Assembly: GCA_937141995.1 (NCBI GenBank)
Contig: CAKZQX010000568.1
Span: 1 to 18,067, forward strand
Direction of reading: 5' to 3'
DNA: 18,067 nt
Source: an uncultured Chloroflexaceae bacterium
GTDB taxonomy: Bacteria; Chloroflexota; Chloroflexia; Chloroflexales; Chloroflexaceae
Below the pieces are notes generated by a model. That model did not search any database. It was not told where the DNA came from and was given only the letters and a program-made list of their open reading frames with translations. The position numbers and the translations under genes are program-made. Of this stretch, positions 1 through 9,700 are shown piece by piece; within the stretch, counting starts at the first letter, position 1; each line of letters begins with the position of its first letter.

Positions 1-999
1 TCGCGCAGTCGTGTCTTTATGCTTGAAGCACTCACCAACGAGCAGATTGGGCAACTGGTTGATCGCGCCCTGGCTGATACGGAGCGCGGACTGGGCAAGC
101 TAAATGTGATGCTGGCAACTGATGCACGCGGCTACCTGGTCAATATGGCCAATGGTGACGCCCGCACCGCCCTCAACGCCCTGGAAACTGCTGTCCAGAC
201 CAAACCGCCCTCCCTGGGTGACAAGCGGTTAATTACTGTTGAGGATATCCGCGATGCGCTCCAGAGCCGCGCCACCCGCTACGACAAGCATGGTGAACTG
301 CACTTCGATGCCGTCTCGGCGTTGCACAAGAGCGTGCGCGATAGTGATCCCGATGCAGCACTCTACTGGCTGGGACGCATGCTGGACGGCGGCGAAGATC
401 CGTTCTACATCGCGCGGCGCATTGTACGTATGGCAGTCGAAGACATTGGCATGGCCGACCCGCAGGCGCTGCCGCAGACGATGGCCGCTCAGCAGGCTGT
501 TCACTTCCTGGGGCAACCTGAGGGCGATCTGGCGCTGGCCCAGGCCGTGGTCTATCTCAGCCAGGCCCCCAAGAGCAACGCCGTCTACCGGGGTTATGGC
601 GCGGCGCTCAAAGATGTTCAGCAGACGCGTAACGAGCCGGTACCACTGCATCTGCGCAATGCTCCCACCGATCTGATGAAGCGGGCCGGATATGGGCGCG
701 GCTACGAGTATGCGCACGACCTGCCCGAGGGCCGCTCAGATCAGGCCCACCTGCCACCGAATCTGGAGGGCCGGATCTACTATGAACCGACCCGGCGGGG
801 GTTTGAGGCAGAAGTCGCTGAACGCCTGGCCTGGCGCGCGGAACGGCATGTTCCAGAACCAGACGAACGTAAGACCGGCGATAAACGCCGGAAAACCGGC
901 GGGAAACGCACTGCCGGCACACCTCCCGCCGGCGAGGCCGAAGCAGTTGACCCACAGGCGCTGGCCGGGGAAGAGTCGCAGGAGATTGGCGAGGAGTGA
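1..999 (+). CDS. rarA: Replication-associated recombination protein A (RarA/MgsA, AAA+ ATPase), 5' end cut by window
   Basis: This is the C-terminal 332 residues of RarA, an ATPase of the clamp-loader/RuvB-like AAA+ group that acts at stalled replication forks in the cytoplasm. The frame is open from base 1 (SRSRVF, matching the family's arginine-finger/sensor region LLSRxRVF), so the first in-window ATG at 19 is internal and the Walker motifs lie outside the window. Visible family landmarks include NGDARTALNALE, RYDKHGELHFD, the conserved block around SDPDAALYWLGRMLDGGEDP, VRMAVEDIGMADPQAL, LAQAVVYLSQAPKSNAVY, PVPLHLRNAPTDLMK and YYEPTRRGFE. The last 50 or so residues (after AERLAWRAERHV) form a Lys/Arg/Gly then Glu-rich tail that the family core does not need and that is probably disordered. 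It is followed by the small gene at 1140 with about 140 nt between them. Identification is very firm; only the start is missing. Confidence 0.96.
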   Translation, partial: SRSRVFMLEALTNEQIGQLVDRALADTERGLGKLNVMLATDARGYLVNMANGDARTALNALETAVQTKPPSLGDKRLITVEDIRDALQSRATRYDKHGELHFDAVSALHKSVRDSDPDAALYWLGRMLDGGEDPFYIARRIVRMAVEDIGMADPQALPQTMAAQQAVHFLGQPEGDLALAQAVVYLSQAPKSNAVYRGYGAALKDVQQTRNEPVPLHLRNAPTDLMKRAGYGRGYEYAHDLPEGRSDQAHLPPNLEGRIYYEPTRRGFEAEVAERLAWRAERHVPEPDERKTGDKRRKTGGKRTAGTPPAGEAEAVDPQALAGEESQEIGEE

Positions 1000-1066
1000 C
1001 GGACAGCGGCTATCCGGCACAAGGTCATCATTTGTAGACGCAGTCTGATTTTGGACCAAAAATCGT

Positions 1067-1095
1067 TTGCCGGAATCGACACTAACAGGTATAGT
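1067..1095 (+). promoter_or_regulatory. Candidate sigma70-type promoter for the small gene at 1140
   Basis: TTGCCG (1067-1072) and TATAGT (1090-1095) are separated by exactly 17 bp, and the downstream ATG lies 45 bp after the -10. This would give a leader of roughly 35-40 nt. The gap after rarA shows no clear terminator, so read-through from rarA is also possible. The call is based on consensus matching only. Confidence 0.4.
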
Positions 1096-1139
1096 TGGGG
1101 TCAGTGCAATCAACCGTAGCAATAGTGGGAGAAGCGCTC

Positions 1140-1391
1140 ATGACACTTGATGAAGCAATCGCCGATCTCAAGAATCGCATCACCGCCGTCAGTCCTAATG
1201 CCGTTATTCGGGTTATGCACGGCTCGGATGAGGAAGCCAGCATCCGGGCCTATGCACCCGCCGAGCATGAGACGGCGATCAAGGAAGCCACCCGCGAGCC
1301 AACATTCCAACTGCTGACGAATGAAGGGCTCGATGTGCAGGTGATTTTTTACGATATTGCCACCTCCCTCCCGCCCGAAGAAGAAGGGTAA
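1140..1391 (+). CDS. Small hypothetical protein, 83 aa
   Basis: I do not recognise this protein. It is short, acidic and probably a soluble alpha/beta protein: an N-terminal amphipathic helix (TLDEAIADLKNRI), a strand (NAVIRVMHG), a middle helix (HETAIKEATREPTF), then strands (LDVQVIFYDI) and an acidic tail (PPEEEG). There is no signal peptide, no membrane segment and no cysteine motif. The ATG at 1140 is preferred over an in-frame TTG at 1095 because a purine-rich GGGAGAAG lies 5 nt before it and because the TTG overlaps the best -10 candidate. It lies between rarA and the convergent aroQ. The coding-like composition and good ribosome site argue that it is real; the function is unknown. Confidence 0.72.
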   Translation: MTLDEAIADLKNRITAVSPNAVIRVMHGSDEEASIRAYAPAEHETAIKEATREPTFQLLTNEGLDVQVIFYDIATSLPPEEEG

Positions 1392-1552
1392 GGCACAGGG
1401 GATACGCATCAAGCGTTGAAGGGTTAGGGATATTAATTCAGGCAAAACCCTGACCCGTGGCTTGTTGTCCCCTGAAATCGGCGCAACCGACTGCGTGCCG
1501 GACGCCGACAACTGCTCTCCACCATATCCGCCCTGCGGAAAACATAACAAAA

Positions 1553-1620
1553 CCCTGGCACACAATCCGGCAAGATGTTCCGTATGATTACTGAACATCG
1601 GCACGGAAAGCATACCAGGG
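1553..1620. other. Nested inverted repeats in the convergent intergenic gap
   Basis: The 242-bp gap between the two convergent genes holds GATGTTC (1574-1580) and GAACATC (1593-1599) around a 12-nt loop, enclosed by CCCTGG (1553-1558) and CCAGGG (1615-1620). A mutually exclusive pairing of TTCCGT with ACGGAA overlaps the inner stem. There is no T-tract on either side, so a classical rho-independent terminator is not supported. It may be a weak bidirectional termination or mRNA-end structure. I see nothing else in 1392-1633. Confidence 0.3.
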
Positions 1621-1633
1621 AACCGGGCAAAGA

Positions 1634-2071
1634 TCAGCCGGATTTAGCGTTATTCAGCAGCCACTCCAGCGCTAACAGATAGCCGCGCCAACCCAACCCG
1701 GCAATCTGCCCCGTGGCGACCGGCGCAACCACCGATGTATGCCGAAACTGCTCACGCCGGTAAACATTCGAGAGATGCACTTCAATAATTGGCGCGCTCA
1801 GGCTTGCCAGCGCATCACGCAGCGACAGACCGTAGTGGGTTAATGCACCCGGGTTAATAATGATCCCGTCGGCAGCCCAACCTTCGGCCTGCAAAAAATC
1901 GATCAGGGCTCCCTCGTGATTTGACTGGAAGGCCAGCAGCGTTACTCCTGCCGCCACTGCCCGCTCGTGCAACATATCATCGATCTGGGGCAGGGTAGTA
2001 GCGCCGTAAATCTCCGGTTCGCGTTGCCCTAACATATTCAGGTTGGGCCCGTGGAGCAGCAGAATTTTCAT
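1634..2071 (-). CDS. aroQ: Type II 3-dehydroquinate dehydratase
   Basis: This 145-aa cytoplasmic enzyme converts 3-dehydroquinate to 3-dehydroshikimate, the third step of the shikimate pathway to aromatic amino acids. The length is typical of the dodecameric type II family. The signature [17 protein letters not shown] places the catalytic Arg17 and Tyr22, followed by [21 protein letters not shown] (substrate-binding Asn) and [17 protein letters not shown] (catalytic His, then the Arg/His of the closing lid). The start ATG at 2071 is preceded by GGTAGGGCAG, a weak ribosome site that overlaps the stop codon of the upstream 1560-aa secreted-protein gene. The 11-nt gap suggests co-transcription and probably translational coupling, which is odd company for a biosynthetic enzyme. 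No other aro gene is in the window. Confidence 0.97.
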   Translation of the reverse strand: MKILLLHGPNLNMLGQREPEIYGATTLPQIDDMLHERAVAAGVTLLAFQSNHEGALIDFLQAEGWAADGIIINPGALTHYGLSLRDALASLSAPIIEVHLSNVYRREQFRHTSVVAPVATGQIAGLGWRGYLLALEWLLNNAKSG

Positions 2072-2082
2072 GGTACACTGCC

Positions 2083-5000
2083 CTACCGCGCAACAACTGG
2101 TAAATAGATCCTGCTAACAACCGGCTCACCACGCACAAAAGCCTGACTGATCGTATCAGTGACCTCGTCATAAACATTGGGATTAAACTCCGACGTAACC
2201 CGAACCGTGATCCGGTTAATGTCGGATATATCCGCATCTGCCGGTATTTGCACCCGCACATCGATTGGGAAGGGGCCGCCGCGCCGCAGCGTCGGTATTC
2301 TGGTCGGTTCGACCGTAATCTCCCAGTCGAGATCCTGGGTGGTTGTCACCGTAAAGCTGTCAAACCCATTTCCAATATTCACCAGTGTATGCTGGAACAG
2401 AATTTCTTCTCCCGGTATCAGCACGGCCCGATCATTCGGTGAGAAATCCACTCCAGCTACCTGAAGCACCGTTGTTCGATCAAACACCTCGGCTTTAATT
2501 TCCGGCTCCGTCACCGAGCGGGCAGTTACGGTGGTCGTGTCGCGCACGGTTGCGCCCGTCGGGGACTGCGCCGGCGCAGCCGACGGCACCAAAATTGTCA
2601 CCGAGATTGTCGTGCCGGCCGCCGGTTCGAGGAAAACACTTGCCGGCGACACAAAGGTCTCCCATCCCAGCGACGATAGCGCCGAGATGTCAAACGTTTC
2701 ACTCACAAACCCGGTATTGGTAATCTGATGCGTATAGTTCACCAGTTTACCCGGCAGTTGGGAACTGGCCCGATCCGGGACTAACTCCAGATCAATCGGT
2801 GGCCCGATCCGCAATCGGGCGGTCGCCAGCGCGTCCACCGGATCACCACCGTCGAGCGTCTCAGAGGAGCGCGCGCGTAGCGTAAACTCGCCAACTTCGC
2901 CATCCGGGGTTTCCGCAGGCGCTTGCAGCACCAGGGTCACGGTGGTGGTCTGACCGGGCGTAAAGTCGATCAACTCGGTTGGTGACAGCAAGACGATCCA
3001 GTCAGTTGGCCCGGTGGTTGTCGTCACAGAATAGGACTGGGTAATACTCCCACTGTTCATCAAGGTAAAGGTAAACGTGACGGGTTCGGTTGCAGGACCG
3101 GCGCGGGTCAGCGACGGTGGCGTCAGCATCACTCCCGGCACTGGGGCGATGGTGGTCTCAACCGACGCACTCTGCTGCTCACCCGGTTCAGAAGAGGTAG
3201 CCGTCAGGGTAGTTGTGTCAACTGTGCCGGCAACAATGCCAGGCGGTATATCGAGTTCAACCTGGATCTGCCGCTGTTGTTGCGGCGGTATTTCGATCTC
3301 CTCAGCGGGAAGAGAACGCACCGGCCACACCTGGGATGAGTTGAGCGTCAGACCAATAGTATCAGTAAAATTACCATTATTTTCTAACGTAACCGTATAA
3401 GTGTAGACAATGTTGGGTGGCTGCTCAGTTGCCGCAAGCCCGTCAACGGTCAGCGCGAGCGCGGCCACCTTGTTGACATTGAACGTATCTACTACCTCAG
3501 CCACCGCCGCATTGCTGTCGGTAGCGGTTGCACGTAACGTGATGGTATAACTCCCGGCCAGTGCATTTGCCGGCGGTGTCACCTGCACATCAACCGTTGT
3601 ACCGGCACCTGGGGCCAGATCACCCGTTGATACCGCTGACGGAGTAATCGTCCATCCTGCCGGCGGATTAACGATCTCCAGATTGAAGCTACCGGTTGTA
3701 TTGCCGACATTGGTGATAGTATGGGTAAATGTTACCATATTACCGGGATCGTTACTCTGTGCCTGCGCCGGGCTGATCCGTGGTACGGCCGCGTTAACCA
3801 CGGTCGTATTATTAATGACAGTGGCATTAACACTGCTATCAATCTGCGAACTGGCGGTGACACTGGTTGCGTAGACTGGTGGACTGGCACTTATCCCTTC
3901 CGGCGCGGTCAGGAGCAGCGTAACCACCCGACTCTCACCCTGCGCCAGCGTAATGGTCGCGCCGGGCTGGAGACTGCTGCTCCACGCCGACGACGGAGGA
4001 GTAACGGTAATGTCGAAGGTATCGGTGCCATTACCTTCATTGGTAAGCAGGTACTGGTAGCGTAGCTCCTGCCCCGGACCCGCCGATTGATTTTGCGGGT
4101 AGGTGGTAGTATCCGCCGTAAATGTGAGTTTTGGATCGGGCAGAACAGTGGTCGTATCGCGCGCAGTAGCGGTACCGCCGGTAGCGGATACCGTGAGGGT
4201 CGCCGGCACCTGTACCCCGGCAGCCGCGCCGGCCGGTACATTTACGGTGACAACCACCGCCTGTGAGCTACCGGGAGCCAGACTGCTAACAGACGGCGGT
4301 GAGACACTGCCACTCCACCCGGACGGCAACCCGCTCACAGACAGGGTAAAGTTGCCGGCTTCGTTCCCCACATTCTTCAGCGTATGTTTGTATGTTACCT
4401 GCGTGCCGGGTTTCCCGGAGCCACTTGCCGTTGTGGGTGTCAACTCGGGCACCGGCTCATTCTGGACAATCGGCGTGGTCTGCTGAACCTCGGCACGTTT
4501 CGCAGTATCACCCTGTGATGTCGCCGTCACACGCGTCACCAGCGGTGACTGGGTGATATTAGCAGGGATGGTTACGGTGACATTTACCGTGATTTCTTCA
4601 CCAGCAGGCAGTGTTACTGATTGAGCCGGTGAGAAACTAAAGTCAACGTCAGTTACCCCAGATGTTAAAACCGAACCTTCCAGTCTAAAGGTATCGATAC
4701 CATTGCCGGTATTCTTGAGGGTATGCTGGTAGGTGATCGAACCGGGTGAAGAAGTCTGTGTACCAGTCTGATCAGGTGTAAATGTCACCCCGAATACTGG
4801 CGAACAGGCATTGGTATACGGCCCAAAGCGATTACTGAAATTCGAAGTATTCCCGGAACTATCGGTAACGGTGAAGAGCAGATAGGGCTTACAGCCGGTT
4901 ATATCAATATTGCTAAAACTGCCGGTTGTTTCAAATGAAGTGACATAGAAGCGGCCTTCGTCACGTTCCCCATCCAGATTCCCAAACACCTCAACGGTAC

Positions 5001-6765
5001 ACCCGGAACTACAACCGGAGACACTACCACTCAGACGCGGCGGTGATCCGGCCGTAACGGAGATGTTGCTCATATTGGCCGTTTTTTCCTGATTGCCACC
5101 AGTGACTAACTGGATACCAAAAACATTGGCGTCATCACCACCATTGCCGGTCGTGGTTGTTTTTGTGACACGGTTACGAATGGCATCATTCCGAATCCGC
5201 ACACCATCACTCGTATTGTTGGCAACATGGTTATTTTCAACAAGATTATTATCCGTTCCCGTTTCAGCAATATAAATACCCGCGCCACCATTATAGCTAA
5301 CAGTGTTGCCATCGCCGGCTCCCGTGCCACCAACGGTATTGCTCGCCGCCCCATTACGGATAGAGATCCCATGGTGCACATTCCCGGCATCCTTTATTCC
5401 AATGCGATTGCCAACAATTTTGTTACCAGTGACCTGTTTGCCCCCACTAATGTTCGTACAATCATTGTTAAGCTGTACACCCTCAACATCATTCCCACCA
5501 ATGAGGTTGCCCGGACCGACCGTTACATTCGTTGCACCACACTCCAGTAAGACACCGATATGGTTCGGTAGTACGGTTGTCTTATTCGGAGCCAAGCCGA
5601 TAACATTATTTTTGATGGTAATCGGCCCGACACCCGCCAGACCCTCACGATTATCAACGATAATACCATTACCGGTAACAGTAAAGATATCGCCTTGATC
5701 GAGGTTGCCGGAGATCGTATTATTCTCGATAGTGACAGCCCGTGCGCGATACACCGAAACACCACCATCGGCATTCCGAATGCTGGCTGTTCCTGCCTTA
5801 TTAGTACCAATCAGATTCCCGGTGACAACATTCTCCGTGATCCATGTACCCGGATTGGCGATTAACTCACCACTGATTGTAACACCATAGTCAGCCGGTC
5901 CAATTGATGAACCTTTACCATTGCCACTGATAACATTACCGGGGCCAATTGTATTATTATTCGCATTATCAGTAATCCGTACACCATCTTCAGTATTTTC
6001 CAGCGCGGCTGTACCTGTCCGATTAAGGCCGATAATGTTATCTCTAATAATATTGCCATGAACCTCGGCTGTATCGCCCGACATCCCCGGTGTTCTCCCA
6101 AGGTATACACCATACCCAACATTCCCGGAAATGACACTATGCCGCACGATGTTGTTATCCGCGCCGGCTATAATCGCAATACCGCCACTTTCATTTGGTA
6201 GACTTGCGGTTCCATTATAGTTGGTACCCACATAACAGTATTCAACTCTGTTACCGGCAGGTGGTATGCTTACATTATTACCACTAATAACAATTCCCAC
6301 ACCAGTCGGGTCATCCACAAATCCCCCAAAATCAATGTTATTAATAATCAAGCCTCGTATCAGATTATTGGAAGACTTGATAAACAGGCCACGAGCACTC
6401 TGCGTCGGAAGCCTGGTACCATTCAGTTCGATCTTGGGTGTCACCCCATCAGCAGCCGTACCATCAATCGTAATATTATCGCTGGTCAGCGCCGGTAATG
6501 CCGAATTAAGCTCAATACTCCAGTAGGCCCCTGTAGCCTGATATCCCGGATCTGATGTGGGTATGCTGAACGTGATTATCTTATTACCCGTGGCAGCATT
6601 CGCCTGGGTAATGGCCCAGCGTAGAGTGTTCTCCGTCACATCATCGGCGGTTTTTTTGACTTCAAACGTGGATGTCTGGGCCTGAGCAGGACGCACCGGC
6701 ATGGCACTTACCACCAGCAATGCCAGGATGGTAAGAAGAATGATTTTGTGGATAGACGACTGCAT
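2083..6765 (-). CDS. Giant exported beta-helix protein with eight NEW3/CARDB-like repeats, 1560 aa
   Basis: This is a predicted secreted, surface or matrix protein with no recognised enzyme motif. Layout by residue: Sec signal peptide 1-29 (hydrophobic [12 protein letters not shown], cleavage after AQA); an N-cap 32-75 resembling a CSLREA domain but with TLRWAI in place of the Cys-containing motif; right-handed parallel beta-helix about 95-560 with many copies of N-x-I-x-G-N-x-I and GNVISGN-x-x-x-GV-x-I coils; a small beta domain 565-655 with the pair C585/C589 ([12 protein letters not shown]); then eight beta-sandwich repeats of about 105 aa starting near 657, 773, 878, 995, 1101, 1210, 1325 and 1437. 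Each repeat opens with a [YF]-x-H-T-[LI]-x-N-x-G-N-like strand. The protein ends [10 protein letters not shown], with no LPXTG and no C-terminal membrane helix. GGGAGG lies 4 nt before the ATG. The gene follows its paralogue by 12 nt. The helix half is clearly AT-richer than the repeat half. Function is unknown; adhesion or sheath/matrix is an inference. Confidence 0.95.
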   Translation of the reverse strand: MQSSIHKIILLTILALLVVSAMPVRPAQAQTSTFEVKKTADDVTENTLRWAITQANAATGNKIITFSIPTSDPGYQATGAYWSIELNSALPALTSDNITIDGTAADGVTPKIELNGTRLPTQSARGLFIKSSNNLIRGLIINNIDFGGFVDDPTGVGIVISGNNVSIPPAGNRVEYCYVGTNYNGTASLPNESGGIAIIAGADNNIVRHSVISGNVGYGVYLGRTPGMSGDTAEVHGNIIRDNIIGLNRTGTAALENTEDGVRITDNANNNTIGPGNVISGNGKGSSIGPADYGVTISGELIANPGTWITENVVTGNLIGTNKAGTASIRNADGGVSVYRARAVTIENNTISGNLDQGDIFTVTGNGIIVDNREGLAGVGPITIKNNVIGLAPNKTTVLPNHIGVLLECGATNVTVGPGNLIGGNDVEGVQLNNDCTNISGGKQVTGNKIVGNRIGIKDAGNVHHGISIRNGAASNTVGGTGAGDGNTVSYNGGAGIYIAETGTDNNLVENNHVANNTSDGVRIRNDAIRNRVTKTTTTGNGGDDANVFGIQLVTGGNQEKTANMSNISVTAGSPPRLSGSVSGCSSGCTVEVFGNLDGERDEGRFYVTSFETTGSFSNIDITGCKPYLLFTVTDSSGNTSNFSNRFGPYTNACSPVFGVTFTPDQTGTQTSSPGSITYQHTLKNTGNGIDTFRLEGSVLTSGVTDVDFSFSPAQSVTLPAGEEITVNVTVTIPANITQSPLVTRVTATSQGDTAKRAEVQQTTPIVQNEPVPELTPTTASGSGKPGTQVTYKHTLKNVGNEAGNFTLSVSGLPSGWSGSVSPPSVSSLAPGSSQAVVVTVNVPAGAAAGVQVPATLTVSATGGTATARDTTTVLPDPKLTFTADTTTYPQNQSAGPGQELRYQYLLTNEGNGTDTFDITVTPPSSAWSSSLQPGATITLAQGESRVVTLLLTAPEGISASPPVYATSVTASSQIDSSVNATVINNTTVVNAAVPRISPAQAQSNDPGNMVTFTHTITNVGNTTGSFNLEIVNPPAGWTITPSAVSTGDLAPGAGTTVDVQVTPPANALAGSYTITLRATATDSNAAVAEVVDTFNVNKVAALALTVDGLAATEQPPNIVYTYTVTLENNGNFTDTIGLTLNSSQVWPVRSLPAEEIEIPPQQQRQIQVELDIPPGIVAGTVDTTTLTATSSEPGEQQSASVETTIAPVPGVMLTPPSLTRAGPATEPVTFTFTLMNSGSITQSYSVTTTTGPTDWIVLLSPTELIDFTPGQTTTVTLVLQAPAETPDGEVGEFTLRARSSETLDGGDPVDALATARLRIGPPIDLELVPDRASSQLPGKLVNYTHQITNTGFVSETFDISALSSLGWETFVSPASVFLEPAAGTTISVTILVPSAAPAQSPTGATVRDTTTVTARSVTEPEIKAEVFDRTTVLQVAGVDFSPNDRAVLIPGEEILFQHTLVNIGNGFDSFTVTTTQDLDWEITVEPTRIPTLRRGGPFPIDVRVQIPADADISDINRITVRVTSEFNPNVYDEVTDTISQAFVRGEPVVSRIYLPVVAR

Positions 6766-6777
6766 ACTGCCTCCCTG

Positions 6778-9700
6778 CTAACGCCGGATGATCGGCAACC
6801 ACAGGCGCGTGCCGGCGGTACTCAAAACGATATCGGTTCGGTCCTGGGCTGAGGCAATAATATTGCCGGTCCTGGCATCAAGCACCTGGATAGTAAAGGT
6901 ATCACTCTGCCCCGGTTCGGCCCGCTCAGGGATGGTGACTTCGACAGCGATGTTTATCACATTCTGCGGTGAGTCCTGCGCAAGTGTCACGCCATTCTGG
7001 CTATCCAGCGAAAGCCCTGGCGTGGTTGACACGAACCGGAACTCCGAACCAAGGCTGCTCGACCCGACCAGTTGAATATTCACCGGGCCACGGCTGATAT
7101 TCTCGATAACATGTTCAAATGTCACCGTCCGCCCCGCCGCGCCATCGGCAATCTGCCGCGCCGGGTAGAGCTGAACCGCCGCGGTTGTGGTGACAAGCGT
7201 CGTATCGGTGATCGTCTTGTTCTGGGTTGCGTCCTCTAAGACGTTGATATTAATATTCACTACAGCGGTTGCCCCGGCATTGGCAATCTCCGGCGGAGTG
7301 ACGGTCAGAACCGGCTGAACCGTCTCACCCGGTCCAACTTCATAGCCGGTTTCCGACAGAGTTGCCTGCCAATCCGGCGGGGGCGCAGTGGAGTTCAGTT
7401 CAAGCGTCGCGGTAATATTGCCATTGTTGGTGATAGCATGCGCGTAATCAATCGGTTTTCCTTCCTCAGTCTGCCCCGTGGAAGCCAGGGGCGTCACCGA
7501 CAGAACAATCTTACCGTCAGCGGAGAGAGTAGTTGTATCTACCACGCTATCACTCACATCCGGCTCCGAACGGCTGGAAACCGTGACGGTCAGCAGGTCG
7601 GTCAGGCCGGCGAGTACCCGCTCGTCCGGTCCGGCGGGCAGCGTCAGCGTTACCGTCACCGGCTGCTTCTCTCCGGGAGCGAGCGCAAACGGCGTGGCGG
7701 GATCAAGCACAACCTCGCCCGCGTTCGCGCCCCAACCCAGGCTGGACGCATAAGAGAGCACCAGATCGTTATAGCTTACCGTACCATTGTTGGTCACAGT
7801 ATGGGTATAGGTAATCACCTGAGTCGGGAAGGCTCCCGTAGTAACACGGGGCGGCTCGATCTGCACCGAACGAGTAACGGTAAACGCGGCAAACTCGGAC
7901 GTGTTACGCTCACCCGGTTGCGTCCAGTTGTCGGTTGCGGTCAGCGCAAACTTGGTGGTATTGGTGGGAATTTCCGTCAACTGGAAGGTGAAAGAGCCGT
8001 CGCTCGCGGGTGTCACCGCACCGAGCAACTCCTGGCCCTGAATATCCTTGACACTCGTGCCGGAACTTGCGCTGAAGATCTGCACGGTACAATCAATACA
8101 GGCGGCCGCATCGGGGACACCCGGAGAGATGGTACCGGTATAGACATAGCCGAATAACTGCCCATCCTGATTCAGGCCGAGGTTGAACGGCGGGTCAATA
8201 TCATGGTTGGGTATGCCGGGCACTCCTGCAATGGGCTGCCCCGTGGGGCCACGATCATCGCCGACAAGCTCGATCCCGGCGCGCACCGTATCGCTAACAA
8301 GTTCACCATTGTCCAGCATGCGGTTGTCCAGAATAGCAACACGCTTGGCTGTTCCATCCAGGATAACGGCGCTCAGGGTATTGGTATAGATGGTATTCCC
8401 GGCAACCAATGCCGGCACTGAATTGCCGGTAAAGATGATGCCGTTACCACCTGCATTTGCATCATTAATACCATTTTCGTTAATGATGTTGCCCTGAATG
8501 GTAGTACTGATCGCCCGGTCGGCGCGGATACCGTCGTAGGCATTCTCCACGATTGTATTGGAGATAATATCGGTACTGCTACCATTATCGAATAGTATCC
8601 CATTCACTGCATTACCGGCTATACTGCTGTAGCGAACAGTCGTTGTGACGGTACCGGTGAACTCAATACCATTACCGCCATTGTCGCTAACCACGAGTGG
8701 AGTTTCCACATCCTGCCCGTTGATTATTGTCTCCTGCGCATTGGCAATCGACACACCATTGCCGGCATTTTCCGTAATAGTGTTCTTGAGCAGCGTGGTA
8801 GAGATTACATCGCTGGTATTAGTTTGAATAGTGATCCCGTCACCGCCGTTGTAGGCAATGACATTACGTTCCTCATCGGTTGGGCCGCCAATCTGGGTTC
8901 CTGAGACATTGGTATTCAGAACGATACCATTGCCTGTGTTCGGAATCGGGTCTGCCCCAAACCTATCTGTTCCAATATAGTTACCACTGATAATGTTGCC
9001 ATTAGTATTAAAATCAATAAAAGGAGGGTCATTCGCGCCAATGATACGGATACCATCCCCGGCAATGCCTGATATGACGTTGCGTTCAGATGTGTTCCCT
9101 CCGACTCTATTATTGCTGGCCCCCTTGTCAATGAGTACACCAACCGTCTGATTAGTTCCTCCACTGGGCACTTGTCCATTCTGCCCTAGACCAATATAGT
9201 TGTTAACGACGATATTACCAGAAGCTTCCTCCGGGCCACTGATTTGAATTCCTGGTCCCACATTGCCAGCAATATAATTACGAGTGTAGATACTACTACC
9301 ACCAACGACATTGCCCCTAGTAGGCAATATATTCGCTCCGATGAGAATACCTCCACCACCATCAGTACCCGTACCATTTGGAATGACTTTCGTTGACGAA
9401 TTGTTCATTCCAATGCGGTTTCCATAAATTTCATTATTAGAGCTATCTGCAACAAATATCCCCCATCCCCCATTACCTGAGATAAGGTTACGTTCTGAAG
9501 GAACTGAACCAGCAGCATCAGTACCGATCACATTCTCATTGGCATTGGTAAACACATAGATGCCGTATCGCAGATTCGGCACGGCCTTGCTCCCAAAACG
9601 ATCAGTACCAATAGAGTTGCCCTTTATCAAATTACCAGAACCTTGAACGAGGATACCATCAAGGTTATTTCCAGAGATAATATTGGCTTCATCAGCCGCG

